A stretch of 64,000 nt of DNA, taken from NCBI GenBank assembly GCA_024803745.1, contig JANJXV010000010.1, positions 31,207,525 through 31,271,524 of the forward strand, in the 5' to 3' direction. The notes below the pieces were generated by a model, which saw nothing but the letters and a program-made list of their open reading frames with translations, was not told the DNA's origin and made no database searches. Shown here in pieces: positions 11,942 through 24,154 of the stretch. Within the stretch, counting starts at the first letter, position 1. Every line of letters begins with the position of its first letter. The translations under genes were made by a program, and so were the position numbers. Source of the stretch: Megascapheus bottae (Eukaryota; Chordata; Mammalia; Rodentia; Geomyidae).

Positions 11942-12112
11942 AGGAATTATTTTTATTAACACAAAATAATTTCAAAAGTAATGATACTGTTTTTAGTATG
12001 GTGAGTGACTATTTTTAGTATGGTGAATGACAGCTTGTTGTCTTCATGTTTTAAAGTCCGTGTTACTTTTAGTTCATACTGTTTTTTTTACAAACTAAAC
12101 ACTTCACTATTT

Positions 12113-12352
12113 CCCCCCCCCCCCACCGTCCTAGGGGGTGAACTCAAGGTCTGGGCTTCTTTTGCTTAAGGCTAGCCCTTTAATTGAGCCACAGTGCCAC
12201 TTCCACAGTGCCATTTCTGTTTATGTGGTACTTAGGAGCTTCATGCATGCTAGGCAAGCACTCTACCATCTGTTTATGTGGTACTTAGGAATCAAACCTG
12301 GGGCTCATACATGCTAGGCAAGCACTTTACCATTGAGCCACATTCCCAGCCC
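12113..12352 (-). repeat. Old family A SINE with internal duplication
   Basis: The segment from ctgtttatgtggtacttagg to the gctaggcaagcact motif occurs twice. Confidence 0.7.
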
Positions 12353-13138
12353 CAGGAAAGCTATTTTTACCACTTAGAAAAAAACCGTCAGTTCCCAGTG
12401 ATTGCTTGACTTGCTTAGAATAAAGAAATTTGATTTATTACATTAAAACCATGTATAAAATGAAGCAATCTGCACTTAAGATTTTTCTCTTTTATAATGA
12501 CTTCAACTTAGAGCTCACTTTGAAAGATAATTATGGATTTTTAAAAGCAAATGTAAAAGTTTTTGAGTTTGGGATAAATTAATAGGAAAAGGAAATATAA
12601 TTATAGTAGACATGCTTGTATTAGAACTCTGTTTTCTTAGTACTTTCTGGTACTAGGTAGGTTTTGTATCTGTAAGACCAGCACAAATGGACATTTGTAT
12701 CCATTTTTTTTCCGGAATGTGATTTATATTGAACGAGTTGGAAAATTACTAGGCCTTTGTTCTGAGATTACTAATCTTACTGACATCTTTAACATCTTAC
12801 CTGTTTGAATTCTTTTTACAAAAGTTAATGACTAATTCTTTTTTGCATAATTATAAAGTAGCCTAACTTAGTGTTTATTTAATAGGCAGAATATTATAGA
12901 AGTAATTTATCAATCTTGCAAAGTTTAAGGGCACTAAACTTTTATGGTAGAAATGGGTTAATGATACTTTAAACTTACACAGTTTTTCATATACTTATGC
13001 TTTTGCTGTGGAAAATTAGGAGTTAGCATTTAGTTTAGTTCAGTATATAATTCTTTTGAACAAGTATGTCTAATCCATGTTGGTAAACTGATAATTGTTT
13101 TGAAAGCTGTTATGTAAATTATGTCCCCCCACCCCTCT

Positions 13139-13375
13139 TTGTTTTTGCTGGTCCTGGGGCTTGAACTCAAGGCCTCGGTGCTGTCCTGGAGCTTTTTTTC
13201 CTTATGCTCTAACCACTTGAAGCACAGCCCCACTTCCAGCTTTTTGGCAGTTTATTGGAGATAATAGTCTCATGGACTTTCCTCTTGGCTCTGACCTTGA
13301 ACCACAAGCCCCAGATCTCAGCCTTGTAAGTAGATAGGATTATAATCCTAGCTATGAGCTCTTGGTGCCTAGCTT
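13139..13375 (-). repeat. Family B SINE
   Basis: Antisense composite with ggagataatagtctcatgg; B1 head diverged. Confidence 0.65.
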
Positions 13376-13639
13376 ATGTCCATATTTTGATTGCTTTTTA
13401 GTGGGAACAAAATGAGACGGAAAGAGGGAGGGAGGGTGGGAGAGGCAGATACAGAAAAGATACACAGAGACAGAGATTTAACAACAGCAGAATTCTGAAG
13501 CAGGAAGCCAGTTGTACCATAGTCATTTGGAGCATGAGGAAGAAGGTATTTGTTATAATTGTTAAAACTATTTCTTTGGGTAACTTTTGAGAAGTTCATA
13601 GATAAGTCTTTTTGTATTATAAAGATGATATATAAAAGG

Positions 13640-13925
13640 ATTATAGTTATAATGAGTACATTTCTATTTGGACAATGAAACCTCTTTCCTACCTTTCCCT
13701 AGTCTTTCCCTCCTGTCATAGATTCAGTCTGCATATATATATGCATTTATTTATTTATTATAATTAGTAGAAGGGTTACATTATATTCACCAGATAGAAG
13801 GTACATTACTTAAAAATCATTGCTATCCCTTCTCATGTTTTTGTCCCCATTTCCCTCTCCCTCCCCTCATCTTGTTTTCTCCCCTTCCCTATTCTATTTC
13901 AAATAAACAAATAAACATATATAAA
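13640..13925 (-). mobile_element. L1 3' UTR fragments, two types
   Basis: 13640-13730 matches the tataatgagtacatttc/ggacaatg type also seen near 28200 and 54800. 13740-13925 matches the common tagaagggttacattatattc type. Both are antisense. Confidence 0.6.
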
Positions 13926-14227
13926 ATATACATAGATACAGTCTTATGCAGTTGTAGCACACTAACAACTGCTATAAGGAAAACCTGATAAAATTAGTTG
14001 AAGGGTCTAATAAACCTAAAATTTATATAGTTAATGATATTTTGGATTTTAGAGTTGCTAATGTTACTAGTGGCTTGGTAAGTTATTTTTCTAGGGTTTA
14101 ATCTGCCTTAAATTTAAATAATTGCCATCTGGAGTACTTTACTCTTTTAAAAATTAAAGTTTTTTTTTCCCCTTCAGTATAACGTCTGTCTGTCTGTCTC
14201 TGGCTTAGATTACTTTAAAAGTGATTT

Positions 14228-14416
14228 TTTTTGTCAGTCCTAGGGCTGACAAAATTCAGGGCCTGAGTGCTGTCCTTGGGCTTTCTCAGGGCTAGAACTC
14301 TACCACTTGAGCCCAGCACCATTTCTGGCTCTTTTCATGTATGTACTGGGGGATCAAACCCAGGACTTTGTGCATGCTAGACAAGCACTCTACCACTAGG
14401 CCAAGCTCTGGGCTCC
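14228..14416 (-). repeat. Family A SINE, diverged
   Basis: Antisense dimer with aattcagggcctgagtgctg and gcactctaccactaggcc. Confidence 0.75.
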
Positions 14417-14707
14417 TAAAAATAATTCTTAAGGAGTTCAGGGGGAAACATTCTGTTTCAGAAAAGTTTATCACTAGAAATTAATGTATATGCACATTGT
14501 GTAGCTGAAACTAGTGTTTTGAACTGTTCTGTGGTCTATCACAAAAGTAATTTTTACTTGTTAACAGATGTTTAAACTATATGTACTATATACTATTTCA
14601 TCAGGTAGTGCTGATATTGTTTATCCCAGGCTTTTTCTTTTTAAATTTTAAATTAAAAAAAAAAGTGATGGGGTTGTTGCTCTACCACTTGAGTTATGCC
14701 TTTACCC

Positions 14708-14882
14708 TTTTTTCCAGTCCTGAGGCTTGAACTCAGGGCCTGGGCACTGTCCTTGAGCTTTCTCAAGGCTATTACTCTACCACTTGAGCTATACAGCACC
14801 ACTTCCAGATTTTTCTGTGCATGTGGTACCGAGGAATTGAACCTAGGGCAAGAACTCTACCACTAGGCCACACTCCTAACCC
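14708..14882 (-). repeat. Family A SINE, diverged
   Basis: Antisense dimer with a deletion in the head after aattgaacctaggg. Confidence 0.7.
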
Positions 14883-15046
14883 CTCCACTTTTTAAAAATT
14901 TTTTAATAGCTCTGTCATAAATATCTTTGTATAGTATATTTGGGAGGGGTGTATTTTTTTCCCTTCAGGTATATTGCTAGAGTGTGATTTTAGGATTGAA
15001 AAATGGAATAATTTTGTAGTTGTTTGTTATAGGTTTCAGATTTCTT

Positions 15047-15244
15047 TTTTTTTTTTTTTGCCAGTCCTGGCCTGGAGCTCAGGGCCTGAGCACTGTCCTT
15101 GGACTTTCTCAAGGCTAGAGCTCTACCACTTGAGCCTCAGCACCACTTCTGGCTTTTTTCTATGTACGTGGTACCAAGGAATCGAACCCGGGTCTTCGTG
15201 CATGCTAGGCAAGCACTTTAACCACTAGGCCAAACTCCCGGCCC
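15047..15244 (-). repeat. Family A SINE (A1) with 17-bp target duplication
   Basis: taggtttcagatttctt at 15030-15046 and 15245-15261. Confidence 0.92.
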
Positions 15245-15295
15245 TAGGTTTCAGATTTCTTATAGTCTTGTTCCTAAGTAAAAGAATTACTAGGT

Positions 15296-15420
15296 TTTTT
15301 TTTTTTTTTTTTTAATGAAGCAGGATTTATATAGCTCAGGTTGATTTTGAACTTGAACCCTTCTGCCTCAGTAGTACCCTGAGTGGTGGTATTACAGGTG
15401 TGCTATCACACCTCATTAAA
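15296..15420 (-). repeat. B1-like SINE fragment
   Basis: Antisense 7SL-like sequence with ttgattttgaacttgaaccc, a degenerate tcctgcctca-type part and attacaggtgtgc. Confidence 0.5.
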
Positions 15421-15545
15421 ATTACTAGCAATTTTAGATGCTAATTTTTTTTATCATACAAGTTTACAGTGGAGCTTTCACTGACATTTCTATACATGTA
15501 TACAATGTATCCTGATCAAAATGATTTCAACAAGTTTTCTTATTT
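15421..15545. mobile_element. Possible L1 fragment
   Basis: Resembles a rodent L1 segment recalled from other loci (ctatacatgtatacaatgta, ctgatcaaaatgatttc). Weak. Confidence 0.3.
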
Positions 15546-15639
15546 TCCTATTGATGCTACTCTTAGAAGAGTTTAGGCTTCCATTTAGAAAGTGAGATCT
15601 GAACTTCTATTTCAAGGCAAAAATACCTGCAAACTTTTT

Positions 15640-16040
15640 TTTCCTTGCCAGCCCTAGGGCTTGAACTCAGGGACTAAGCATTGTCCTTTGGCATTTTCCT
15701 CAGGGCTAGAGCTTTACCACTTGAGCCACAGAACCACTTCTGACTTTTTTTTTTTTTGCCAGTCCTGGGCTTGAGCTCAGGGCCTGAGCCCTGTCCTTGG
15801 ACTTTCTCAAGGCTAGAGCTCTACCACTTGAGCCTCAGCGCCACTTCCAGCTTTTTTTGTATGTATGTGGTACCAAGGAATCGAACCCGGGTCTTTGTGC
15901 ATGCTAGGCAAGCACTTTAACCACTAGGCCAAACTCCCAGCCCCTGACTTTTTTTTTATGTATGTGGTACTGAGGAATCAAATGCTGGTTTTTGGGCATG
16001 CTAGGCAAGCATTCTACCAGTAGGCCAAACTCTCAGTCCC
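15640..16040 (-). repeat. Old family A SINE with a young A1 copy nested inside
   Basis: Outer copy is 15640-15746 and about 15946-16040; the inner A1 copy at about 15747-15945 sits between repeated ctgactttttttt. Confidence 0.85.
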
Positions 16041-16394
16041 TGTGCAAACTTTTTAATCATATGTCATATGGTAAAAGAAAAATGAAATTTGAGAAGTTAG
16101 AAAACTAAAGCAGAGTTCATGGATTATTTGGCAGTCATTTTTCCTGTCTGGCTTGGCACTGCTAGCAGATAGCTAGAAATGATTCAAAGGAATCTGAAAT
16201 TTATATTGAAGTGAATTTAAGTTACTATACCAGGATATCTTTTACAGTTTGTTGGTAAAAAACACCATATTGAGCTGCTTTGTAGTGAGACCCTTAAACT
16301 AAATTAGAGTAATAGGACATTTTTTTAAAAAATAACAAAACAACCCACATTCAACCTCTTATTTGCCCTTTGCAGTTTTAGAGATATTTTCATA

Positions 16395-16545
16395 TGTTTT
16401 ATTTGGCTGTTGAAACAACCAATGAAGAAGTTGGAGCAAATGGCATTGTCATTTAAAGAACAAAACAAACAGTTCCAGAGATGAGTCATTTGCCTGAAAT
16501 GATAAGCTTGAAGTTGCAAAGCTGGGATTGGATCTTGGGTGTTCT
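16395..16545 (-). repeat. MIR element
   Basis: Antisense MIR order: gagatgagtcatttgcctg, aagttgcaaagctgggattgg. Confidence 0.55.
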
Positions 16546-16769
16546 CTTTTACATGATGATATTAGTTATATGCACAGGATCTAGCACCTATTGAATAATT
16601 ATATGTTCTTGAGGTCTATCTAGCTATTACTTCATGTTTTTAAAAGCACCATTTTGCGACATATTTTTTGTAGTTTAAGCATACGTGCCTCTTTCTCTCT
16701 TTTAATTTAGAAAGTAAAGTTTTAGGCTATATTTTGTTTTGTAAGAATGATTATATGCTGGTGCTGGCT

Positions 16770-16960
16770 GGAGTTTGGCCTAGTGGTAGAGTGCTTGGGT
16801 AGCATGCATGAAGACCTGGGTTCGAATCCTTGGTACCACATACATAGAAAAAGCTGGTTATGGTGCTGTGGCTTAAGTGATAAAGCACTATGCTTAAGAG
16901 AGCCCAAGGATAGTCCCTAGGCCCTGAGTTCAATCTCCAGAACTGGCAAAAAAAAAAAAA
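16770..16960 (+). repeat. Family A SINE, sense
   Basis: Starts gagtttggcctagtggtaga, has gggttcgaatcct as B box, and ends in A-run then a TA run. Confidence 0.85.
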
Positions 16961-17009
16961 ATACATATATATATATATGTACATACTATTCATATTAGCT
17001 CATATTTTC

Positions 17010-17205
17010 TTTTTTTTTTCTTCTTTTGGGGGCCAGTCTTAGGGCTTGAACTCAGGGCCTGGGCACTGTCCTTGGACACTTTTTGGTCAAGGCTAGCGCT
17101 CTGCCACCTGAGCCTCAGAGCTACTATGGGCTTTTTCTGTGTATGTGGTACTGAGGAATTGAACCCAGAGCTTCATGCATGCTAAGTGAGCACTCTATTA
17201 GATCA
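17010..17205 (-). repeat. Family A SINE, diverged
   Basis: Antisense dimer ending near gctaagtgagcactctatta. Confidence 0.7.
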
Positions 17206-17407
17206 TCTTTTCTTAAAATAAGATTTTTAGGTTATGTTACTTTTGTCTTGAAATGATTATTTGCTTTATATATTAGTTCAGATTTTCTTAAAATGTCAAC
17301 AAATTAGCATTTTATCAGTTGGAAATTAAGATAATTGCTGTTCATTTTCTTTCAACATTCAGTGTATTTAATAAGGAAAATACAAAATTTAGTAAAAGGT
17401 ACAAGAT

Positions 17408-17490
17408 TTTTGTGGTACATGCCTGTAATCCTACCTACTTTGAGGCAGAAATTAGGTATTTCAAGATTTGAAGCTACTCTTAGTAAAAAG
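17408..17490 (+). repeat. B1-like fragment
   Basis: tggtacatgcctgtaatcct followed by a degenerate gaggcagaa motif. Confidence 0.5.
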
Positions 17491-17524
17491 TTATAACACA
17501 CTTCCTTCTTAATTTCATCATCTT

Positions 17525-17690
17525 TTCCCCCCTCCCTGGGGCTTGAACTCAGGGCCTCTTTAAGGCTAGCACTCTACCACTTGAGCCACAGCACAACTTC
17601 CAGCCTTTTCAGTTTATGTGGTGCTGAGAAATAGAACTCAGGGCTTCATGCATACTAGCCAAAGTTAACCACTAAGCTACATTCCCAGCC
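17525..17690 (-). repeat. Family A SINE, diverged
   Basis: Antisense, shortened second unit, ending cattcccagcc. Confidence 0.7.
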
Positions 17691-17767
17691 GTTAACTTCT
17701 TCTGTCACCCCTCCAGTATGTCTTTAGGCTTGAGCTGTACCGTACCACTTTTTTCCTGAATCTCCTG

Positions 17768-17769
<2 letters not shown>

Positions 17770-17800
<31 letters not shown>

Positions 17801-17983
17801 CAGTCCTGGGCTTGAGCTCAGGGCCTGAGCCCTGTCCTTGGACTTTCTCAAGGCTAGAGCTCTACCACTTGAGCCTCAGCACCACTTCCAGCGTTTTTGT
17901 ATGTATGTGGTACCAAGGAATCGAACCCTGGTCTTCGTGCATGCTAGGCAAGCACTTTAACCACTAGGCCAAACTCCCAGCCC
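17770..17983 (-). repeat. Family A SINE (A1), long T-run
   Basis: Tail is about 28 T; bounded by tctcctgtctttt on both sides, so recent. Confidence 0.88.
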
Positions 17984-18146
17984 TCTCCTGTCTTTTTGTG
18001 TCTCCCTTCCAACTTCTGCTTGGAATGTTCTAATTGCTCATGTTTACAACTCCACCTGAGACTTAACCTCTTAAAGGTTATCTGGCATACTACATTCTTG
18101 GTGAAGTTTTATCTGTGTCTTCACGGAATTTACTAATACCTTCTAG

Positions 18147-18672
18147 CCAGGTGCTGGTTGCTCATGCCTTTAACCTACCTACTCAGAAAGCTGAGCTCTG
18201 AGGATCATGATTCAAAGCCATCCCGGGCAGGAATGTCCTTGAGAAGTTAACTCTGATTAACCAACAAAAAACTGGAAGTGGAGCTGTGGCCAACTGGTAC
18301 ATTGTCAGTCTTAAGTGAAAAGCTGAAGGACCAGTTCCCAGATCTTGAGTTCAAGCCCTAGTACAAATGTACACACATATGCACACACACCCCCCCTAGT
18401 AGCAATGAAAAGACAGGTACAGGAGCCAGGCTTGGTGCTTATGCCTATAATCCTAGATACTTAGGAGGCTGAGATCTGAGGATCTCAGTTCAAAGCCAGC
18501 CTGGGCACTAAAAAGTCCATGGGACTCTTATCTCCAGTTAACCACCAGAAAAACCAGAAGTGGCGCTGCGGCTCTAGGGAGAGGGTACAAAGGGTGCAGA
18601 CGTGAGCTGAATCGCTCAGGGACAGTGCCCAGGTCAAGATCAATGACCACCCCCCCTCCAAAAAAAAAAAAG
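18147..18672 (+). repeat. Two sense family B SINEs in tandem
   Basis: Copies at about 18147-18372 and 18424-18672. Both have the B1-like head, then the cagttaaccacc linker, then the ID-like part. Confidence 0.75.
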
Positions 18673-18715
18673 GTATAAAACATGTATATAAGCAATTCTA
18701 TACAAAGCTACCATA

Positions 18716-18897
18716 AGCCAGTCCTGGGTATATTTTTGTGTTTTTGTGCTCAAGACTAGCCCTCTTGCTTGAGGAACAGCTCCACTTTTGGCCTTTTGAT
18801 GGTTAATTGAAGATCAGCATCTCTTGGACTTTCCTGCTCATGCTGGCTTTGAACGGCAACTGTGAGATCTCAGCCTCCTGAATAGCTAGGATTACCT
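18716..18897 (-). repeat. Family B SINE, partial
   Basis: Antisense piece with gttaattgaagatcagcatc and gaatagctaggattac. Confidence 0.65.
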
Positions 18898-18947
18898 GGC
18901 AATGGTTTGACTTTGGTTTTTATGAATCATAGGAGCAACATCTAGAA

Positions 18948-19048
18948 AGGCCAAGCAACTTACCCAAATTATACAACTTGTTAGCGGCATAACCAGTTTT
19001 TAAACCTTAATTTCCTGAGTCTCATTGTCTATTTTCCTAACATCATGA
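18948..19048 (-). repeat. MIR element
   Basis: Antisense MIR with ccaagcaacttacccaaat and tacaacttgttagcgg. Confidence 0.6.
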
Positions 19049-19216
19049 TTTGTTAAAGTTGTGACGAATTAGAGGTTGTACTGTTTATTCAGGCAGGATT
19101 TTTTTGTTTCGTTTTTGTCTTCATTTGTAGTTATTTTCTTCAGTGCTTCTGGACATACTATTCTGTGATTAACAAAGTCAGGATTTTGTTTCATATATAA
19201 ATACTGTAAACTATAG

Positions 19217-19414
19217 GTTTTTTTTTTTTGCCAGTCCTGGGCTTGAGCTCAGGGCCTGAGCACTGTCCTTGGACTTTCTCAAGGCTAGAGCTCTACCACT
19301 TGAGCCTCAGCACCACTTCCAGCTTTTTTCTATGTATGTGGTACCGAGGAATCGAACCCGGGTCTTCATGCATACTAGGCAAGCACTTTAACCACTAGGC
19401 CAAACTCCCAGTCC
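19217..19414 (-). repeat. Family A SINE (A1) with 13-bp duplication, upstream of exon 2
   Basis: ctgtaaactatag at 19204-19216 and 19415-19427. It ends about 390 bp before exon 2. Confidence 0.92.
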
Positions 19415-19795
19415 CTGTAAACTATAGTTTTTATTTTTTATTCTTAAATTTTTTTGGTATTGTATTTTGGTCTTGTTTTGTATTTGTAGATTGGTTTTGT
19501 TAAATTACATGTGGGCTGTTCTGGAATGTGCTATGTTGTACAAATTGGCCTGAACTCATGATCCTCCTGTTCATCTTTCTAAGTTTTGTGATTATCACCA
19601 TGCCTTTACCTAAGTTTATTTTTAATCTTCTAAGTATAGGGATTTAAGCATTATTTTGAAGGTTTTGGGGCTTAGAGTGTTCACAAGTTCTTACCTTTAA
19701 TAACTATAGGTAGGGAGGGGAAAATTTCTTTTTATAGCTGTTGTTTTAAGCTGTATATATATTTGTATTGTTGCATATTTCAGACATTTCCTTAA

Positions 19796-19894
<99 letters not shown>

Positions 19895-20370
19895 TAAGAA
19901 CTCTTCTGACTTTCTATATCAGATATTATTTTATTCATATTGCACTTTTATTTTGAAAAGGCTCCATAGAAAAAGGTTGTGATGTAGACTTTATTTTGTT
20001 ACAATAGTGTGCCATAGCTCCATTTTTAACTTACTGTATGTACATAATGGACCCCAGTGGGATACAACTTTTTTCATAAGAAAAGATTTTGTGTATGATA
20101 ATGTATTTATATCATATGACTTGTCTATTTTATTTGGAGATTAAGCTTTAAGTCCTTAATCATTTTAGTTAGTGATAAATTCCAGCTTCTGGGCCATTGA
20201 TTAACAGACTTTAGATTGTGATAATTTTGCCAAGAAATAGTATGTTGGAAAGCATTTTGGTCTTGTATCTTCTGACTTTCTAAGTCCTGTCTTTATGCTT
20301 CTGAATTAAAAGATTCAGACCTTTAGGTTTTAGTAACCAAGGCTGAAATTAGTCTAGCAAGCTTTCATCT

Positions 20371-20587
20371 ATTTTTTTTTTTTTTTTTTTTTGGTTTTTT
20401 TTGCCAGTCCTGGGCTTCAGCTCAGGGCCTGAGCACTGTCCTTGGACTTTCTCAAGGTTAGAGCTCTACCACTTGAGCCTCAGCACCACTTCTGGCTTTT
20501 TTCTATGTATGTGGTACCGAGGAATCGACCCCGGGTCTTCATGCATGCTAGGCAAGCACTTTAACCACTAGGCCAAACTCCCGGCCC
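20371..20587 (-). repeat. Family A SINE (A1)
   Basis: Antisense dimer with an 18-T tail, about 480 bp after exon 2; ctattt is repeated at both ends. Confidence 0.88.
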
Positions 20588-22419
20588 TCTATTTGGTTTT
20601 TATTTAGCCTTGATTTTTTTTTCAGATTCTCTTTTTCTAAAGAAAATTTGTTTTTAGAGACTTGTGTATGTCTGGTTTGTTACTTATCCAACAGTTCTTT
20701 TAGTGAACTAGTCTTTCCATGATATAGTATTTTTAATGGCTATTACTATGTAGAATCATCAGTACAATATGCTATGCAATCCCCCATCATAAGTTAAAGA
20801 ATGAGTAGTGACCAGGAAGGGTGATGTAGATTTTCCTGTAAAGTGTAATGAAAACAAATCATTCCTTAATGGTTTTTAACTGTTAGAATTACCTACTCCG
20901 AGGGAACAGCTGTGGCCTATTCCTGAATAGCTGTACTGTATTCCCCAATACACTATTGGGGACTTTATAGTAATTGATAATGATTCCTGTTTTAGTTCGA
21001 GGCTAACATCTCAGTGGAATGCTTCATTTTCATAAATTTTTGCTTTTCTGTTAGAAAAACTTTTACTTTTTTTCTTTTTCTGTTGGGATATGCAAACAGT
21101 TTAAAGTATCCTTTTTGCTGCTGTGTATTATCCTCCCAAACAAAATATCCAAAAATTCATTCTTTGTTATTGACCTCCATTACTGGCCTTGGTTAAAATA
21201 AATTTAAATTGCAGATGTCTTCATGCTTAAGTTGTGTAGATTCATTCTCTGCTTTTGTATTGTTGTGACAATGTTAAATTTTATATTTTATATTGGAATT
21301 TCAAGGTAAATGGTGATATTTTAAAATTTGAGGTTACCACTTACAGTTGGGAATTAAAGTAAAAAGTAAAACAAGAGAAAAAAGTACATCAAGTTACACT
21401 TGTTACTCCATTAGCTTGCAGATGTTTTACTAATCCAAGGAATAGAGAGAGTGTGATAATGCATGACAGTAATACCTCATAGAAGAGAAATTAAAAAGCT
21501 AGCCCTGCCACAATGCTCTTTCTTCCTTAACTGCTTTTTTTCCCCTTCTTATTTCTTGCCATTAATGTCTTGCCTGACCTTGTAGTAATATGAAACAAAT
21601 TTACATTTAGATAATTGATGACTCTTTGATGTGTGTTAAGATTGCCCCTCAGGTTAATATTATAAGTTAGTAAATTTATGTGCTATCTGGCGTAAGTCTA
21701 AGCAGTCTTTAATTGGTACTTCTTGTATTTAAAAGGTGTTGAATTGTTTTGTTCCTGCTTAATCAGGAAAGTGTTTAATTGAGGTAAAAACTAGCTTTCT
21801 GAGTATGGGGTCTATACTTTTCTCCATACATTATAAAATCTCTCATTAATACAAATCTTGTATGCCACTTTTTTTCTGATTTCCTTACCTTCAATCTTTC
21901 TTTTCTTTTGAAGTATATTTAATGCTTTTCTTGGGATAGTGTTTCCTGGAGCATAATTTAGGAAATGTTGAAATTAGAAACAACATGCATATAAAATATT
22001 TTCCTCTTGTATGAATCTTTAGGAAATAATTGTTTTCCTCTTCTGTTGGAAATCTTTGGAAGGAAGATTCCCATACTAATGAGGAAATACTTAGAGCTCA
22101 GTCTTCTGACTTGTAATGGTTTTCACAATGAGCTTATGGATCCAAGAACCTATGTTCTTAATGTTCATTTTCCTCTTGAAGAAACTTTTCAAATATTCTT
22201 GCCTTAATTTTATGTTGATTTTAATCAATCTTAAGTGTATGTTGATTCCACACCCTCCCACCCCCCATCCCATTTTGAACACTAATAATGGGAATTGATA
22301 ATAGTAAATAATATTTTTCTACATTTGTTTACATATTACATGTGTAACTGTTGGAATTGCAACATTTAATAATATCTTATGAAATTGTAGAACAGATCTA
22401 TCCATGTTTCGAAAATGTG

Positions 22420-22500
22420 TTCACATAAGTAAACTTCCCCAGTTGCCACAACTTGAAGTAATAAAGCTCAAAGTTAAGTCCAAGTCTGTTTGATACCAAA
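22420..22500 (-). repeat. MIR fragment
   Basis: Antisense degenerate MIR with cttccccagttgccacaac and gataccaaagctg. Confidence 0.4.
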
Positions 22501-22514
22501 GCTGATATCTTGTT

Positions 22515-22702
22515 TGCTTTTTGAATCAAGGTCTCACTGTGCAATTCATTTTTGAATCCTTTCTTCTACCTTCCCAAGTGCTGAGATAACAGCTTACTTC
22601 TTTCTTTTCTCCCCTTTCCCCTTTTATGATCCTGAGGATAGATCTAGGTCCTCATGACTACTAAGCAAGCATTTTATTGTTGAGCCATATCCCTAGCCCC
22701 AA
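22515..22702 (-). repeat. B1-like plus ID monomer fossil
   Basis: 22515-22600 resembles an antisense B1 (aaggtctcactgtgcaa); 22615-22702 is an antisense ID-like monomer ending catatccctagcccc. Confidence 0.55.
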
Positions 22703-22794
22703 GCTGATTTCCTTAATAACCATATTATTTCTTGTAGAAGATAAGCTAGAAACTTGGACTAATATAGCCTGGAATTTTTGTTGTTGACGGTGGT

Positions 22795-22928
22795 GATACT
22801 AGGGTTTTGAAGTCAGGGCCTCATACTTGCTGGATAAAAGCTTTACCATTGAAGCCATACACCCTAGCCTTGGTTTTTTCGAGATAGGATCTCCAGTTTT
22901 TTGCCTAGGGGCCTCATTTGGACTGAGA

Positions 22929-22984
<56 letters not shown>

Positions 22985-23300
22985 GACCTGAGCACTGTCC
23001 TTGGACTTTCTCAAGGCTAGAGCTCTACCACTTGAGCCTCAGCACCATTTCTGGCTTTTTTCTATGTATATGGTACTGAGGAATCGAACCTGGGTCTTCA
23101 TGCATGCTAGGCAAGCACTCTGCCACTAGGCCAAACTCCCGGCCCCCAGATTCTTCTCTTTTATCTGGGGAATTACACATGAACACCAAAATGCCTGGCT
23201 TCTTTGTTGATGGAGGTCTCATGAGCTTTTTACTCAGTCTAGCCACCTGTGATCTTCCTGAGTAAATGGGTTTATAGATTTGAGCCACCATACTCAGTCT
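22795..23300 (-). repeat. Old ID/B1 composite split by a SINE with a (TC)n tail
   Basis: Outer ID-B1 fossil is about 22795-22930 and 23150-23300. A 5'-complete antisense family A copy (22983-23146), whose tail side lost its start, abuts a pure TC run at 22931-22981. agattc flanks both sides. Confidence 0.75.
22931..22981 (+). repeat. (TC)n microsatellite
   Basis: About 25 uninterrupted TC units, in the position of the SINE A-tail. Confidence 0.97.
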
Positions 23301-23374
23301 AAAATTGAAATGTAATGCTTGTATTTAAAAACCTAAAAGCCTTGTCAAAAAATGTAGTTCTAGCTTCTTCTTTT

Positions 23375-23622
23375 TTTGGAGGGGGTGGAGGAGTCTGTTG
23401 TGGGGCTTGAACTCTAGGCCTGGCTAGTGTCCCTGAGCTCTTCAGCTCAGGCTATTCCCCTACCCCTTGAGCCATAGCATCACTTCTGGTTTTCTGGTGG
23501 TTAATTGGAGGTAAGAGTCCCCATGGACTTTAGTCTCTGGGCTGGCTTTGGACCATGATCCTCAGATCTCAGCCTCCTTAGTAGCTAGGATTATAGGCAT
23601 GAACCACTCTGCACCTGGCCTT
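23375..23622 (-). repeat. Family B SINE
   Basis: Antisense composite with gttaattggaggtaagagtc and ctagctaggattat-like B1 end. Confidence 0.75.
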
Positions 23623-23939
23623 CTAACTTCTTTTGAAAAGTTGAAAGATCTGCTAAACTGGACTCAGTGCTGTGTAACAAAATCAGCTAGAGTGTTTAAT
23701 GCCTGACCTGCTTGTGATTAAAGAGATACTGTTTCTCATCTTTTACTCTACTTGTTTTAATTGTTGGACTGCTCATAAGAGAATATAACATTAATTCAAT
23801 ATAAATTCATAGTCAGTAGCTATGTGTATAATTTCTTGCTTTATTTATACCTGTACACCCTGATTTAGGTATTGATTATTTATTATTATAGAATGTTGTA
23901 TGTGAATCATGCTACTAAAAATGCTCTCAATACATTTTG

Positions 23940-24139
23940 CTTTTTTTTTTTTTTGCCAGTCCTGGGCTTGAGCTCAGGGCCTGCGTACTGTCCTTGGATT
24001 TTCTCAAGGCTAGAGCTCTACCACTTGAGCCTCAGCACCACTTCCGGCTTTTTTCTATGTATGTGGTACCAAGGAATTGAACCCAGGTCTTCATGCATGC
24101 TAGGCAAGCACTTAAACCACTAGGCCAAACTCCTGGCCC
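23940..24139 (-). repeat. Family A SINE with 14-bp target duplication
   Basis: ctcaatacattttg at 23926-23939 and 24140-24153. Confidence 0.92.
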
Positions 24140-24154
24140 CTCAATACATTTTGG

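Noticed and set aside
22799..23014. Minus-strand frame with an Arg-Glu repeat
   Set aside because: It is the translation of the TC microsatellite.
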